Below, piece by piece: positions 26,335 to 35,149 of a DNA stretch of 64,000 nucleotides. This DNA is from Streptomyces clavifer (GTDB lineage: Bacteria; Actinomycetota; Actinomycetes; Streptomycetales; Streptomycetaceae): assembly GCA_014651175.1 (NCBI GenBank), contig BMWJ01000001.1, forward strand, positions 310,001 to 374,000, written 5' to 3'. The number at the start of each line of letters is the position of its first letter. Within the stretch, counting starts at the first letter, position 1. Both the position numbers and the translations under genes were made by a program. The notes beneath the pieces were generated by a model. The model was given only the letters and a program-made list of their open reading frames with translations. It did not search any database and was not told where the DNA came from.

Positions 26335-27672
26335 ATGAGCCTGCGGGCACGCATCACCGCCCCCGAGGAGCACGCCGGGGGGCGGGAGGACGGCCACATG
26401 GTCGCCACCTACCGGGCCAAACTGCTCGAGGAGATCGACCTCGCGGAGATGTCCTCGCTGGCCGCCGCCGACCGGCGAGCGCGGCTGGAACGCGTGCTCG
26501 GCCACATCATCAGCCGCGAGGGGCCGGTCCTCTCGACCGTCGAACGCTCCCAGCTGATCCGCCGCGTCGTCGACGAGGCCCTCGGCCTCGGCATCCTGGA
26601 ACCCCTGCTCGAAGACGCCTCCATCACCGAGATCATGGTGAACGGGCCGGACCAGATCTTCGTCGAGCGCAGTGGCAGGGTCGAGCAGCTCCCGATGCGC
26701 TTCGGCTCGCACGAACAGCTCATGCAGACCATCGAGCGCATCGTCTCGACGGTGAACCGGCGGGTGGACGAGGCCAATCCCATGGTCGACGCCCGCCTGC
26801 CCAGCGGCGAACGCGTCAACGTGATCATCCCCCCGCTGTCGCTGACCGGGGCCACGCTCACCATCCGGCGCTTCCCCCGGTCCTTCACCCTCCAGGAGAT
26901 GATCGGCTTCGGCTCGCTGGACGAGCAGATGCTGGTCCTGCTCTCCGGCCTGGTCCAGGCGAAACTCAACGTGATCGTCTCCGGAGCCACCGGCACCGGG
27001 AAGACGACCCTGCTCAACGCGCTCTCGGGACTGATCCCGGACCACGAACGCATCGTGACCATCGAGGACTCCGCCGAGCTCCAGCTCCAGCAGAACCACG
27101 TGATCAGGCTGGAGTCCCGGCCGGCGAACGTCGAGGGCAAGGGCCAGATCACCATCCGTGACCTCGTCCGCAACTCCCTGCGCATGCGCCCCGACCGGAT
27201 CGTCGTCGGAGAGGTCCGGGGCGGCGAGTCGCTCGACATGCTCCAGGCGATGTCGACCGGTCACGACGGCTCACTGGCCACCGTGCACGCGAACAGCGCC
27301 GAGGACGCGCTGATGCGTCTGCAGACCCTGGCCTCGATGTCCGAGATCAAGATCCCGTTCGAGGCGCTGCACGACCAGATCAACAGCGCCGTCGACGTCA
27401 TCGTCCAGCTCACCCGGTTCGCCGACGGCGGCCGCAAGGTCACGGAGATCGCGGTCCTCGACTCGCACGGCCGGGAGAACTACCGCATCGTGACCGTCGC
27501 CCGGTTCAACCCGCAGCCGATGGCGGCCGACGGGCGGATCTACGGACAGTTCCAGTATCTCCCGCTCCCGCGAAAGGTCGCCGAGCGCCTCTACATGGCC
27601 AGCCAGCCCATCCCGCAGGCCTTCGGGGTCGCCTCGTCCGACGAACAGCTCGCCACCCGAGAGGCCAAGTAG
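26335..27672 (+). CDS. tadA: TadA/CpaF secretion ATPase
   Basis: A 445-residue hexameric ATPase that powers Tad pilus assembly. Visible are the N-terminal N1D segment (LLEDASITEIMVNGPDQIFV), Walker A GATGTGKTTLLNAL, the Asp box TIEDSAELQLQ, the secretion signature RPDRIVVGEVRGGES and the His box TGHDGSLATVHANS. ATG 26335 is used because GAGGAG lies upstream and earlier frame positions overlap the pseudopilin gene. All catalytic motifs are intact. Confidence 0.96.
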   Translation: MSLRARITAPEEHAGGREDGHMVATYRAKLLEEIDLAEMSSLAAADRRARLERVLGHIISREGPVLSTVERSQLIRRVVDEALGLGILEPLLEDASITEIMVNGPDQIFVERSGRVEQLPMRFGSHEQLMQTIERIVSTVNRRVDEANPMVDARLPSGERVNVIIPPLSLTGATLTIRRFPRSFTLQEMIGFGSLDEQMLVLLSGLVQAKLNVIVSGATGTGKTTLLNALSGLIPDHERIVTIEDSAELQLQQNHVIRLESRPANVEGKGQITIRDLVRNSLRMRPDRIVVGEVRGGESLDMLQAMSTGHDGSLATVHANSAEDALMRLQTLASMSEIKIPFEALHDQINSAVDVIVQLTRFADGGRKVTEIAVLDSHGRENYRIVTVARFNPQPMAADGRIYGQFQYLPLPRKVAERLYMASQPIPQAFGVASSDEQLATREAK

Positions 27673-27682
27673 GTACTGCGCC

Positions 27683-28621
27683 ATGGACAATCTCCCCCTG
27701 CTCACCATCGGCGTCACCCTGCTGTGCTGCGTGCTCGGCGTGACGGGCCTCCACGCGTACTCCGGCGGGAAGGCCGACCGCGAAGCGCTCGTCGACCGGC
27801 TCTCGCACACCGGGCAGATCCCCGTGGCCGCCCGCCACCGCCGCTTCCAGGGGGTCGACCGCAAGCTGCGCACCACCGGTCTCGGCCGGAGGCTCGAGCT
27901 CAAACTCGCCGCCACCGGACTCGACATCACCCCGGGGGAGTTCTTCGTCTACGCGCTCGTGGCCATGGCCGGGCTGTGGATGGTCGCCTCGTCCCTGCTG
28001 GCCAGCTTCTTCGGCCCGGTCGCCGCCCTCATCGGCCTCTGGGGCACCAACGCCTTCCTGGAGTGGCAGCGGACCAAACGCACCGACCGCTTCATCAACC
28101 AGCTGCCCGAGCTCTCCCGCATCCTGGCCAACGCCACCCAGGCCGGCCTCGCCCTGCGTACCGCCATCGGCATGGCGGCCGAGGAGCTCGAGAACCCGGC
28201 AGGCGAGGAGCTGGCCCGGGTCGCCCGCAGGCTCTCCGTCGGGGAGTCCCTCGACGACGCCCTCAGCGAGCTGACCGAACGGCTGCCCTCACGCGAGCTC
28301 GTCGTCCTGGTGACCACCCTCGTCCTGTCCAACCGCGCCGGCGGTACGGTCGTCAGCTCGCTGCGCAACCTCACGGAGACACTGGAGGAGCGCAAGGAGA
28401 CCCGGCGCGAGGTCAAGACCCAGCTGTCGCAGGTGACGGTCACGGCCTACGCCGTACCGGGCTTCGGCTTCGGCGCGATGCTCCTGATGAACGCCGTGAT
28501 GCCCGGCGCGCTCGACCGCATGACCGGCGCCTTCATCGGCCAGGCCGCCGTCATCGTCGCCCTCGTCCTGTACGCGATCGGATTCATCGTGATCCGCCGC
28601 CTGTCCCGCATCGACGTCTGA
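27683..28621 (+). CDS. tadB: TadB inner-membrane platform protein
   Basis: A 312-residue type II secretion F-family protein. Helices flank the T2SF domain (LPELSRILANATQAGLALRT, DALSELTERLPSRELVVLV), with two C-terminal membrane spans. It forms the membrane platform that TadA drives, together with TadC, whose gene starts 16 bp downstream. Length and topology are normal. Confidence 0.93.
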   Translation: MDNLPLLTIGVTLLCCVLGVTGLHAYSGGKADREALVDRLSHTGQIPVAARHRRFQGVDRKLRTTGLGRRLELKLAATGLDITPGEFFVYALVAMAGLWMVASSLLASFFGPVAALIGLWGTNAFLEWQRTKRTDRFINQLPELSRILANATQAGLALRTAIGMAAEELENPAGEELARVARRLSVGESLDDALSELTERLPSRELVVLVTTLVLSNRAGGTVVSSLRNLTETLEERKETRREVKTQLSQVTVTAYAVPGFGFGAMLLMNAVMPGALDRMTGAFIGQAAVIVALVLYAIGFIVIRRLSRIDV

Positions 28622-28637
28622 GAGGGAGGCAACGGAC

Positions 28638-29522
28638 ATGGATCTTCTGCTCGCACTCGTCTTCGGCCTCGCGGTGTACGGAGCCATCGCCGGCATCCGG
28701 ATGTACCGCGCCGACGCCAAACTCCCCAGTGACCTCGCCATCGCGCTGGAGATCGGCTCCAGCCGCACCAGCGCCGTGGGATCCGGCATCGACCGGATGG
28801 GCATGCGCTGGGCGCCGATGGTGCTCCGCATGATGGGCCCCAAGGCCGTGAACAAGAAGCGCCGCCAGATCGACATGGCGGGCAACCCCGGCGGACTCAC
28901 CATCGACCGGTACGCCGCCCGCCGCGCCGTCTACGGCGCGCTCGGGCTGTTCGGCGCCTTCACCACCATCGTCAGGGGCCAGGTCTTCATCTCGCTCCTC
29001 CTGATCGCCTTCGGGCTGTTCTGGGTCGAGGTCGGCATCTGGTCCGCGATCCGTGTCCGCAAGGAGCACATCGAGCGGACCCTCCCGGACTTCCTCGACG
29101 TCCTCGCCGTCGTCGTCTCGGCGGGCCTCGGCTTCCGCCAGGCACTGGAGCGCGTCGCGGAGAAGTACGAAGGCCCGTGGGCCGACGAACTACGCATCAC
29201 CCTGCGCCAGATGGACATGGGCGTGAGCCGCCGCCAGGCCTTCGAGGAACTGCGCAGACGCAACGACTCGGAACAGGTCGCGATGTTCGTGACGACGCTC
29301 CAGCAGGGCGAGGAGCTGGGCGCCCCCATCGTCGAGACCCTGATCCAGATCGCCAACGACATGCGGCGCACCGACGCCCAGAACGCCCGCCGCAAGGCGG
29401 CCAAGGCCGTACCGAAGGCGACCTTCGCCGTCACGTCCTTCCTGTTGCCCGGGACCCTCCTGCTCCTGACGGTCGGATTCGTCTACGGAGCCAATGTCGA
29501 CTTCGGCTTCCTCTCGGGCTGA
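28638..29522 (+). CDS. tadC: TadC inner-membrane platform protein
   Basis: A 294-residue second T2SF protein, starting behind GAGGGAGG. Membrane segments lie near residues 1-20, 95-135 and 270-290. The T2SF core contains LPDFLDVLAVVVSAGLGFRQALERV and MDMGVSRRQAFEELRRR. It pairs with TadB to complete the assembly platform. Confidence 0.93.
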   Translation: MDLLLALVFGLAVYGAIAGIRMYRADAKLPSDLAIALEIGSSRTSAVGSGIDRMGMRWAPMVLRMMGPKAVNKKRRQIDMAGNPGGLTIDRYAARRAVYGALGLFGAFTTIVRGQVFISLLLIAFGLFWVEVGIWSAIRVRKEHIERTLPDFLDVLAVVVSAGLGFRQALERVAEKYEGPWADELRITLRQMDMGVSRRQAFEELRRRNDSEQVAMFVTTLQQGEELGAPIVETLIQIANDMRRTDAQNARRKAAKAVPKATFAVTSFLLPGTLLLLTVGFVYGANVDFGFLSG

Positions 29523-29588
29523 TGGCCTGCGTGACGGGCGGGAGATGGAGATGATGGGCATGACAAGCAGGGGGAGGTGACGGGGGAG

Positions 29589-30944
29589 ATGCCGTTCCAG
29601 CTCGGCACCGCGCACACAGGGCTGACCGGTGAGGTACGCCAGGCGATGGCGCACCCCGGGGCCGCCCCGGCGTTCGCCCTCCAGCTGAACGCCCTGCAGG
29701 CCATGTGCCGCCAGGTGTTCGGGTTCCGGCTCGCGATGATCGGAATCGCCACCCCGTTCGCGATCGACCGTACGGCACCCGGCCTCGCCACCTGGCTGAT
29801 CGGCTCGGCCGTCCTGGTGACCTTCATGGGCTCCTACGTCCTCTTCCGGGACTGGGAGCGCTTCGGCCCGCTCTTCCTGCGCCACCCGTGGCTGCTCGGC
29901 GTCGACGCGCTCTTCGGCGCGCTGCTCCTCGTCACCGCCACCCCGGAATCCACCCTCGCCTACGTCACGGTCTGCACCCCGCTCCTGGCCGGCCTCGTCT
30001 ACGGCTGGCGCGGCGCGGCCGTCTTCGCCGTACTCCAGGCGCTCATCATCTCCGGTGTGTACGCCACCGACGTCGAGCTGGAGGCGAGCGACGCGACCTC
30101 GCTCCTCCTCCCCGGCTTCTGCGTGATCGCCGGAGCGGTGGGGGTCACCCTGCGCAATCTGCTCCTCCGCTTCGGGACGGCCAGCCAGGCCCTCACCGAG
30201 ACGCGGGCCCGGCTCGCGGTGAACGAAGCGGTGGAGGGCGAGCGCACCCGGCTCGCCCGCGAGATGCACGACTCGGTCGCCAAGACCCTGCACGGCCTCG
30301 CCCTCGCCGCCGACGGCCTCGCCACCTCCTCGGACCGCATGGACCCGCTCACCGTGAAACACCAGGCGGAACTGGTCGCCCGGTCCGCACGCCGGGCCGC
30401 CGCCGAGTCCCGCGAACTGCTCTCCGACCTGCGCCGCGACTCCGGACTCGACGGCGGCATCGACGTCATCGGCGAACTGAGGTCCCGAGCCGCCGACTTC
30501 ACACGCCGCCACGGCCTGGCCGCCACCTTCCGGCTGCTCAGCGACACCCCCGTCCCGCCCGTACCGCAGATCGTCGCCCGCCAACTGCTCACGGTGGCCT
30601 CCGAGGCGATGGAGAACGCCCACCGGCACGCCCACCCCACCTACCTCGTCGTGCTCGCCGGCGTGAAGGGCGACGTCCTGCGCATCACGGTGTACGACGA
30701 CGGGCGCGGCCTCCCGGCGGGCACGACGCTCGACGACCTCAGACGGGCCGGCCACTTCGGGCTCGTCGGCATGGTCGAGAGGGCGGCATCCATCGGCGCC
30801 CGCATCCGCATCGGCAAGGGGAAAGCGGCGAAGGGCACCGAGGTGCGCCTCGAACTGCCACTGGCGGCACTCGGCACCGGCCCCGCACCGGAAGCCACCG
30901 GCTCCCTCGACAGCAACGGGCTTCGGGCGGGGGCCGCGCATTGA
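29589..30944 (+). CDS. Membrane sensor histidine kinase (NarL-system type)
   Basis: A 451-residue kinase. ATG 29589 is preferred because GGAGG lies 11 bases upstream; GTG 29577 would leave no room for a ribosome site. Residues about 35-175 hold five to six membrane helices. The HisKA_3 box is RTRLAREMHDSVAKTLHGLAL with the phospho-accepting His, and the ATPase domain has ENAHRHAHPT and the DDGRGLP/GHFGLVGM G-boxes. It follows tadC by 66 bp and precedes a NarL-type regulator, so it probably adjusts pilus and effector expression to a membrane or surface signal. Confidence 0.92.
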   Translation: MPFQLGTAHTGLTGEVRQAMAHPGAAPAFALQLNALQAMCRQVFGFRLAMIGIATPFAIDRTAPGLATWLIGSAVLVTFMGSYVLFRDWERFGPLFLRHPWLLGVDALFGALLLVTATPESTLAYVTVCTPLLAGLVYGWRGAAVFAVLQALIISGVYATDVELEASDATSLLLPGFCVIAGAVGVTLRNLLLRFGTASQALTETRARLAVNEAVEGERTRLAREMHDSVAKTLHGLALAADGLATSSDRMDPLTVKHQAELVARSARRAAAESRELLSDLRRDSGLDGGIDVIGELRSRAADFTRRHGLAATFRLLSDTPVPPVPQIVARQLLTVASEAMENAHRHAHPTYLVVLAGVKGDVLRITVYDDGRGLPAGTTLDDLRRAGHFGLVGMVERAASIGARIRIGKGKAAKGTEVRLELPLAALGTGPAPEATGSLDSNGLRAGAAH

Positions 30945-31103
30945 ACGAACACGTACGGGTGCCCGCGCAGGCTCGCTTACCTACGTGCTGTCTCCGGCCC
31001 GGGCCGGTCCCTCCCACACCGACCCGAACCGGTCCGCCCGCGCTGAACGGCTGCACACCACCACAGTCCCCGTAGACACAGAATCCTGAGAGGAGGTCGC
31101 AGA

Positions 31104-32180
31104 ATGCCGGACGACGTCTCCCGTGCGTCGGGCCAGGACCGGGCGGCACAGCACCACGTCTCCCAGCACACGTCCTCGCACGCCGACCCGTTCTCCTCGG
31201 AGCTCAGCCCCTCCGGGTTCCCCGCTCCCCAGCAGCCCGCGGCATCCGAGGCGATGCCCCCCTTCCCCGCACCCCGCGAAACCCCCGGCCCGCTCCGGGT
31301 CGTCGTCGCCGACGACAACCCCGTGGTCCGGGCCGGTCTGGGCGTCCTGCTCCACGGACGCGAGGACATCGACGTCGTCGCCGAGGCCGCGGACGGCCGC
31401 CAGGCCTACGAGATGGCCGTCCGGCACCGCCCCGACGTCGTCCTGCTCGACGTCCGCATGCCGGGGGTCGACGGCATCTCGGCCCTTCCCCACCTGGTGC
31501 AGGTGGCCCCCGTGGTGATGCTGACGTACAGCCGCGAGAGCGAGATCGTCCACGAGGCGCTGCGCCTCGGGGCCGGGGGATATCTGGTGCACGGCGAGTT
31601 CACCGCCGACCAGCTGGTCCAGGCGGTACGCGACACCAGGAGCGGGCGGGCCCACTTCACGGCCACCGCCGCGAACGCCCTGCTCGCCCACATGCGCCAG
31701 GGCTCAGCCCCACAGACCGGCCCCCTCCCGGACGGCCTGGGAGCCGCCCTCACGCCAGGGCCCCCGCACCCCGCGACCAGCGGGCACGCCGCCCCGGGTG
31801 ACCACGCGCCGCAGCACGGTGCGCATGCACATGCCCCGACCCGGGAAACGCCCCCACCTGCGACGCGACCCGACCCGTTCGCACAGGGTCTTTCGCATCT
31901 GCAACCACCTGTGGGACAGTCATCGGAAGTGGGCGTCCCCGCGGGGCGCCCCAACTCACCGCGGCACGACCTGAGTTCCCGGGAGGTGGAGGTCATGGAG
32001 CTGATCGCGTCCGGCATGAGCAATCAGCAGATCGCCGCCACCTGCTTCATCAGCGAGAAGACGGTCAAGAACCACATCAACCGGATCTTCACCAAGCTGC
32101 ACAGCAGCAGCCGCAGCGAGGCGATCGCCCGATGGCTCGGCACGGCACCGGGCGGCGAGACCGGACTGGGAGGCAGGTAA
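31104..32180 (+). CDS. NarL-family response regulator
   Basis: A 358-residue regulator with GGAGGT upstream of ATG 31104. A 60-residue disordered leader precedes the receiver domain (acidic pocket Asp70/Asp71, phospho-site Asp116 in VVLLDVRMPG, Thr141). The conserved switch lysine is replaced by His163 in GYLVHGEF. A Pro/His-rich linker of about 100 residues leads to the LuxR-type HTH (LSSREVEVMELIASGMSNQQ, KTVKNHINRIF). It is the natural partner of the upstream kinase and the best local candidate for binding the GGGCCC promoter elements. Confidence 0.92.
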   Translation: MPDDVSRASGQDRAAQHHVSQHTSSHADPFSSELSPSGFPAPQQPAASEAMPPFPAPRETPGPLRVVVADDNPVVRAGLGVLLHGREDIDVVAEAADGRQAYEMAVRHRPDVVLLDVRMPGVDGISALPHLVQVAPVVMLTYSRESEIVHEALRLGAGGYLVHGEFTADQLVQAVRDTRSGRAHFTATAANALLAHMRQGSAPQTGPLPDGLGAALTPGPPHPATSGHAAPGDHAPQHGAHAHAPTRETPPPATRPDPFAQGLSHLQPPVGQSSEVGVPAGRPNSPRHDLSSREVEVMELIASGMSNQQIAATCFISEKTVKNHINRIFTKLHSSSRSEAIARWLGTAPGGETGLGGR

Positions 32181-32270
32181 CGATGGCCGAACGGGGAGCG
32201 GGCCGCAGGCAAGCCACAACACCGACCGCTGGGGCCCAGAGCGAGGCCCGAAGGACCCAACTGGCTTATT

Positions 32271-32326
32271 GGGCCCGATTTTGGGCCCTGGGGCCCTCTG
32301 GCGGAACCAGCGTTCCGACGTACATT
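32271..32326 (+). promoter_or_regulatory. Flp pilin promoter with GGGCCC tandem element
   Basis: Half-sites GGGCCC at 32283-32288 and 32291-32296 start 8 bp apart. A further GGGCCC lies at 32271-32276. The -10 box TACATT begins at 32321, exactly 24 bp after the last half-site. A transcript would have a leader of about 100 nt before flp. Confidence 0.75.
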
Positions 32327-32435
32327 TCTCCTGTCGCGAACGGCACCGGCCAGGAGGAAGCCGGTAACGGGAGCGACACCCGAGAAACGTGTGCGTCGGC
32401 CGGCAGTCGGTCGGCCGAACCTGGAGGGGAACACC

Positions 32436-32669
32436 ATGTCGAACATCACCCTGAAGACCGCCGTCCGCGTCAACGGCTGGGCCAACACCGCGGTCAGCGC
32501 CGTCCAGAAGCGTTACGAGGCGAAGGACCGGGGCCAGACGGCGTTCGAGTACCTGGGCATCATCCTGGTGGTCGTGGCGATCATCGGTGGCATGGTGGCC
32601 TCGGGCATCGGCGGCGCGATCACGACTCGCATCACGGGTCTGGTGAACTCCATCACCGCGGGCAAGTGA
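32436..32669 (+). CDS. flp: Flp-type major pilin
   Basis: A 77-residue prepilin. ATG 32436 follows GGAGGGGA. The leader ends at KDRG|QTAFEYLG with Glu+5 and Tyr+6, the Flp signature, and the remainder is one hydrophobic helix (GIILVVVAIIGGMVASGIGG) with a short polar tail. After cleavage the mature pilin has about 44 residues and would form the Tad pilus shaft. Its stop overlaps the GTG of the next gene. Its promoter carries the GGGCCC element shared with the effector genes. Confidence 0.95.
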   Translation: MSNITLKTAVRVNGWANTAVSAVQKRYEAKDRGQTAFEYLGIILVVVAIIGGMVASGIGGAITTRITGLVNSITAGK

Positions 32670-33331
32670 CCCAAGCTCGGCATACCGATCGAGGGCAGGC
32701 CTTCCCCATCTACATCGTGATGGTGGCGGGTCTGCTCTTTCTCGCGTTCGCATTCTTTGCGGTCGGCAAGGCTTCGGCCACGCGAAACGGTGCTCAGGGC
32801 GCCGCTGACGCAGCGGCCCTTGCTGCGGCGCAGCAGGCCCGTGACGAGATAGGGCCGGCTTTCCTCGGGGCGCTCCTGCTGCCCGGCGGCCTGAACGACT
32901 TCTTCGGCGACCACTACATCAGTGGTGAACCATGCAATCAGGCTCAGCGTTTCGCCGCAGACAACCGTGCTGACGTCGTCGATGGCTGCGACTGGGAGTC
33001 CGGCTTTCAGCGTGACGAGGTCACCGTCAAGGTCAAGACCCGCGACGCGGTGGGCGACACGGTGATTCCCGGCACCGAGACAACGCACGCCACGGCTCAC
33101 GCGACCGCCGTCGTCGAGTTTCGGTGCACTTGGAAGCCGGTGGAGGAGCCCGACAAGGACACGGGCCCGCAGCAGGGCGAGGACAAGGACGAGGACGACA
33201 AGGAGGAGACTCCGGGCCCGATCACCTTCGACTGTGATGGCCGGAATCAATTCGAGATCGACCCCCTTGATCGCAACCTGTGGGCCGAGCTGGGCAAGAC
33301 GCTCTTTGCCGTGCACCTGATCGACGACTGA
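32666..33331 (+). CDS. TadG-like pilus-associated protein
   Basis: A 221-residue protein starting at GTG 32666, which overlaps the pilin stop (GTGA). The N-terminus TDRGQAFPIYIVMVAGLLFL resembles a prepilin-type helix, but the position-5 glutamate is replaced by Ile, as often in TadG-like proteins, so cleavage is doubtful. A helical NGAQGAADAAALAAAQQARDE segment follows. The C-terminus is strongly acidic (GEDKDEDDKEE). It probably anchors or stabilises the pilus in the envelope. Confidence 0.8.
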   Translation: MTQARHTDRGQAFPIYIVMVAGLLFLAFAFFAVGKASATRNGAQGAADAAALAAAQQARDEIGPAFLGALLLPGGLNDFFGDHYISGEPCNQAQRFAADNRADVVDGCDWESGFQRDEVTVKVKTRDAVGDTVIPGTETTHATAHATAVVEFRCTWKPVEEPDKDTGPQQGEDKDEDDKEETPGPITFDCDGRNQFEIDPLDRNLWAELGKTLFAVHLIDD

Positions 33332-33362
33332 CAGCGAACGACGAGTAAAGGAATCAGATCCC

Positions 33363-33962
33363 ATGAGCATTCGGCGCACCACAAGGTCACGAAAGGTAAT
33401 GGCGGTTGCCTCAATGGCAGCGGCGTTGGCCCTCACGGTCACAGGTTGTGGTGGTGACGACGGCGACCCCAAGAGCGTCGAATCTTCTACCTCTGCCGAA
33501 CCTGCCGAGGCGGACGGGGAGCCAAATCCCGGCACGGCGGCCGGGGACGAGGCGGATCCGAATGCGAAACTTGCCGAGATCAAGGGCGAAGTGGGGCTGG
33601 TGTTGGTCGTACAGGAGGTCAAGCGCGACTCCGGTGGTTTCGTCACGGTGAGTGGCGAAATCAAGAACACTGGCGACCAGCCCCGCAGCATGAATGGAAT
33701 GGAGGGGGCCGAAAGTAGTGTTGTGGCGCAGAACCCCAACTCCGTCGCGGGTGCCACGCTCATCGACAAGGCCGGCAAGAAGCGTTATTACGTGCTGCGG
33801 GATACGGATAACCGGTGTCTGTGCACGACTGCCATGACGAATGTTCCAGCAGGGGGTGCCACTCCTGTATTCATGCAGTTCCCGGCCCCGCCCAGCACCA
33901 CGACAGAGGTTGACTTCACGCTTCCGTCCTTCGCCACTGCTTCGCTGAAGATCTCAGGGTGA
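33363..33962 (+). CDS. Lipoprotein of the pilus operon
   Basis: A 199-residue predicted lipoprotein: signal helix VMAVASMAAALALTVTG followed by the lipobox VTGC, then an acidic Ser/Glu/Pro linker of about 45 residues and a beta-rich domain (GFVTVSGEIKNTGDQPRSM) resembling FxLYD/DUF-type Ig-like folds. Codon use is less GC-biased than in neighbours (AAT, TCT, GTA occur). Its stop overlaps the start of the OmpA-domain gene, so both are translated together and likely meet at the outer membrane face. Confidence 0.8.
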   Translation: MSIRRTTRSRKVMAVASMAAALALTVTGCGGDDGDPKSVESSTSAEPAEADGEPNPGTAAGDEADPNAKLAEIKGEVGLVLVVQEVKRDSGGFVTVSGEIKNTGDQPRSMNGMEGAESSVVAQNPNSVAGATLIDKAGKKRYYVLRDTDNRCLCTTAMTNVPAGGATPVFMQFPAPPSTTTEVDFTLPSFATASLKISG

Positions 33963-34615
33963 TGGCTGTGACGCACCTTCGCAGGCGAGTGGGGCCATCC
34001 AGGTCGGTCGGTGTGGCGTTGGCCACGACTCTGTTCACGGTCGGTACGACGTTCATGAGTGCTGTGTCTGCGCAAGCTGACGACGGCCCAAGCGTGCCGC
34101 CCGGCACGGAGGCCTCGGCAGAGCCGCCGGTCAAGACGGACGGCAACGACCCCGACCTCAAGATGCCCGAGGGCGGAACCCTTGCCCCCGGCAAGGTCCT
34201 CGACATCATCCAGGTAGTCGAGGACCTGGGTGGCGAGGAGCGCCGCGAGGACACCAACGCGGACATCAAGTTCGCGCTCCAGGCCGAGGTGCTCTTCGGC
34301 AAGGACAGTGCCAAGCTGAGCTCCGAGGCCAATGCACGCATCATCGCCATCGCCGCCGAGATCGAGAAGCAGAACGCGTCGAAGGTCCGCATCTTCGGCT
34401 TCACCGACGACCTCGGTTCGTCGGCCCACGGCGATGTGCTGTCCAAGGAGCGCGCCGAAGCGGTGAACGGTGTGCTGTCCAAGGAACTCGGAACCACGAT
34501 CACGTTCGAGATCCGTGGATACGGCGAGCAGTACCCGATCGCCGACAACAGCACCGAAGAGGGCCGGAAGAAGAACCGGCGTGTGGAGGTCTCCTTCCCG
34601 CGCACGACGAACTGA
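33962..34615 (+). CDS. Secreted OmpA-domain protein of the pilus operon
   Basis: A 217-residue exported protein starting at ATG 33962, one base inside the preceding stop. A signal peptide (ALATTLFTVGTTFMSAVSAQA) is followed by a Pro/Glu linker and an OmpA-like peptidoglycan-binding domain (VLFGKDSAKLSSEANARI, FGFTDDLGSS, GYGEQYPIADN, EEGRKKNRRVEV). In Gram-negative loci such domains bind diaminopimelate peptides. Here it may anchor the pilus system in the LL-DAP cell wall. A terminator follows immediately. Confidence 0.9.
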   Translation: MAVTHLRRRVGPSRSVGVALATTLFTVGTTFMSAVSAQADDGPSVPPGTEASAEPPVKTDGNDPDLKMPEGGTLAPGKVLDIIQVVEDLGGEERREDTNADIKFALQAEVLFGKDSAKLSSEANARIIAIAAEIEKQNASKVRIFGFTDDLGSSAHGDVLSKERAEAVNGVLSKELGTTITFEIRGYGEQYPIADNSTEEGRKKNRRVEVSFPRTTN

Positions 34616-34948
34616 ATGCGCGACCACGGAAGGGCCGGCGGCACAGGAAGAATGTGTGCCCCGGCCCTTCTGCTGCCCGTGCACACTCGCATTCGACGGG
34701 TGCGCGGTCGCCGCATAACGTGGGCCTGCCGTCGAGTCCGGGGTGAGAATGATTCCTGGCCGTCCGTAGCGCAATGCGTCCGCGGCCATCACCGTGTCGA
34801 TCGCGTACGTGTGTCCGTGCAAGTCGGCGTTGCGCGGCACGTCGATAGCCCACCCGCATTCGCTTCAATTTCACGGGTGCTCTCTGGAAAGCAGTGCCAG
34901 GTCGCTCACCACGACCAGCCTCTGGACGACTTCGCGTGCCGAGCCCGC
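34616..34948. other. Intergenic region after the pilus operon
   Basis: It contains a terminator hairpin at 34629-34670 and about 280 bp of lower-GC sequence without a supported gene on either strand. Confidence 0.5.
34629..34670. terminator. Terminator after the OmpA-domain gene
   Basis: GAAGGGCCGG pairs with CCGGCCCTTC, with an inner GGCACA/TGTGTGCC extension, 14 bp after the stop codon. Confidence 0.75.
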
Positions 34949-35140
34949 CTACAGCAGGTGGTCGGCCTTGCCGGCCTTGATGTCCCGGATCATCTGTTGA
35001 AGTGCTTCCTGGGTGTCGGCGAGGAAGGTGTCCTCGGCGCCGGCCAGGGCTATGTAGCTGTTGCCCTGGTCATCCGTGCCGACTCGGTAGCAGCTGGCTC
35101 CTTCGCCGCAGAACGGCTCTTCCCAATCGACGTTCGGCAT
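34949..35140 (-). CDS. DUF397-like (BldB-type) small protein
   Basis: A 63-residue protein starting at ATG 35140 behind GAGGGG. Its pattern (short polar N-terminus, CYRVGTDDQGNSYIALAG, then a helix ending KADHLL) is that of the DUF397/BldB-like partners found next to WhiJ-like regulators in Streptomyces. It starts nine bases after the upstream regulator gene, so they form one operon. In characterised relatives the pair behaves like a regulator and antagonist. Confidence 0.7.
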   Translation of the reverse strand: MPNVDWEEPFCGEGASCYRVGTDDQGNSYIALAGAEDTFLADTQEALQQMIRDIKAGKADHLL

Positions 35141-35149
35141 GGTGACCCC

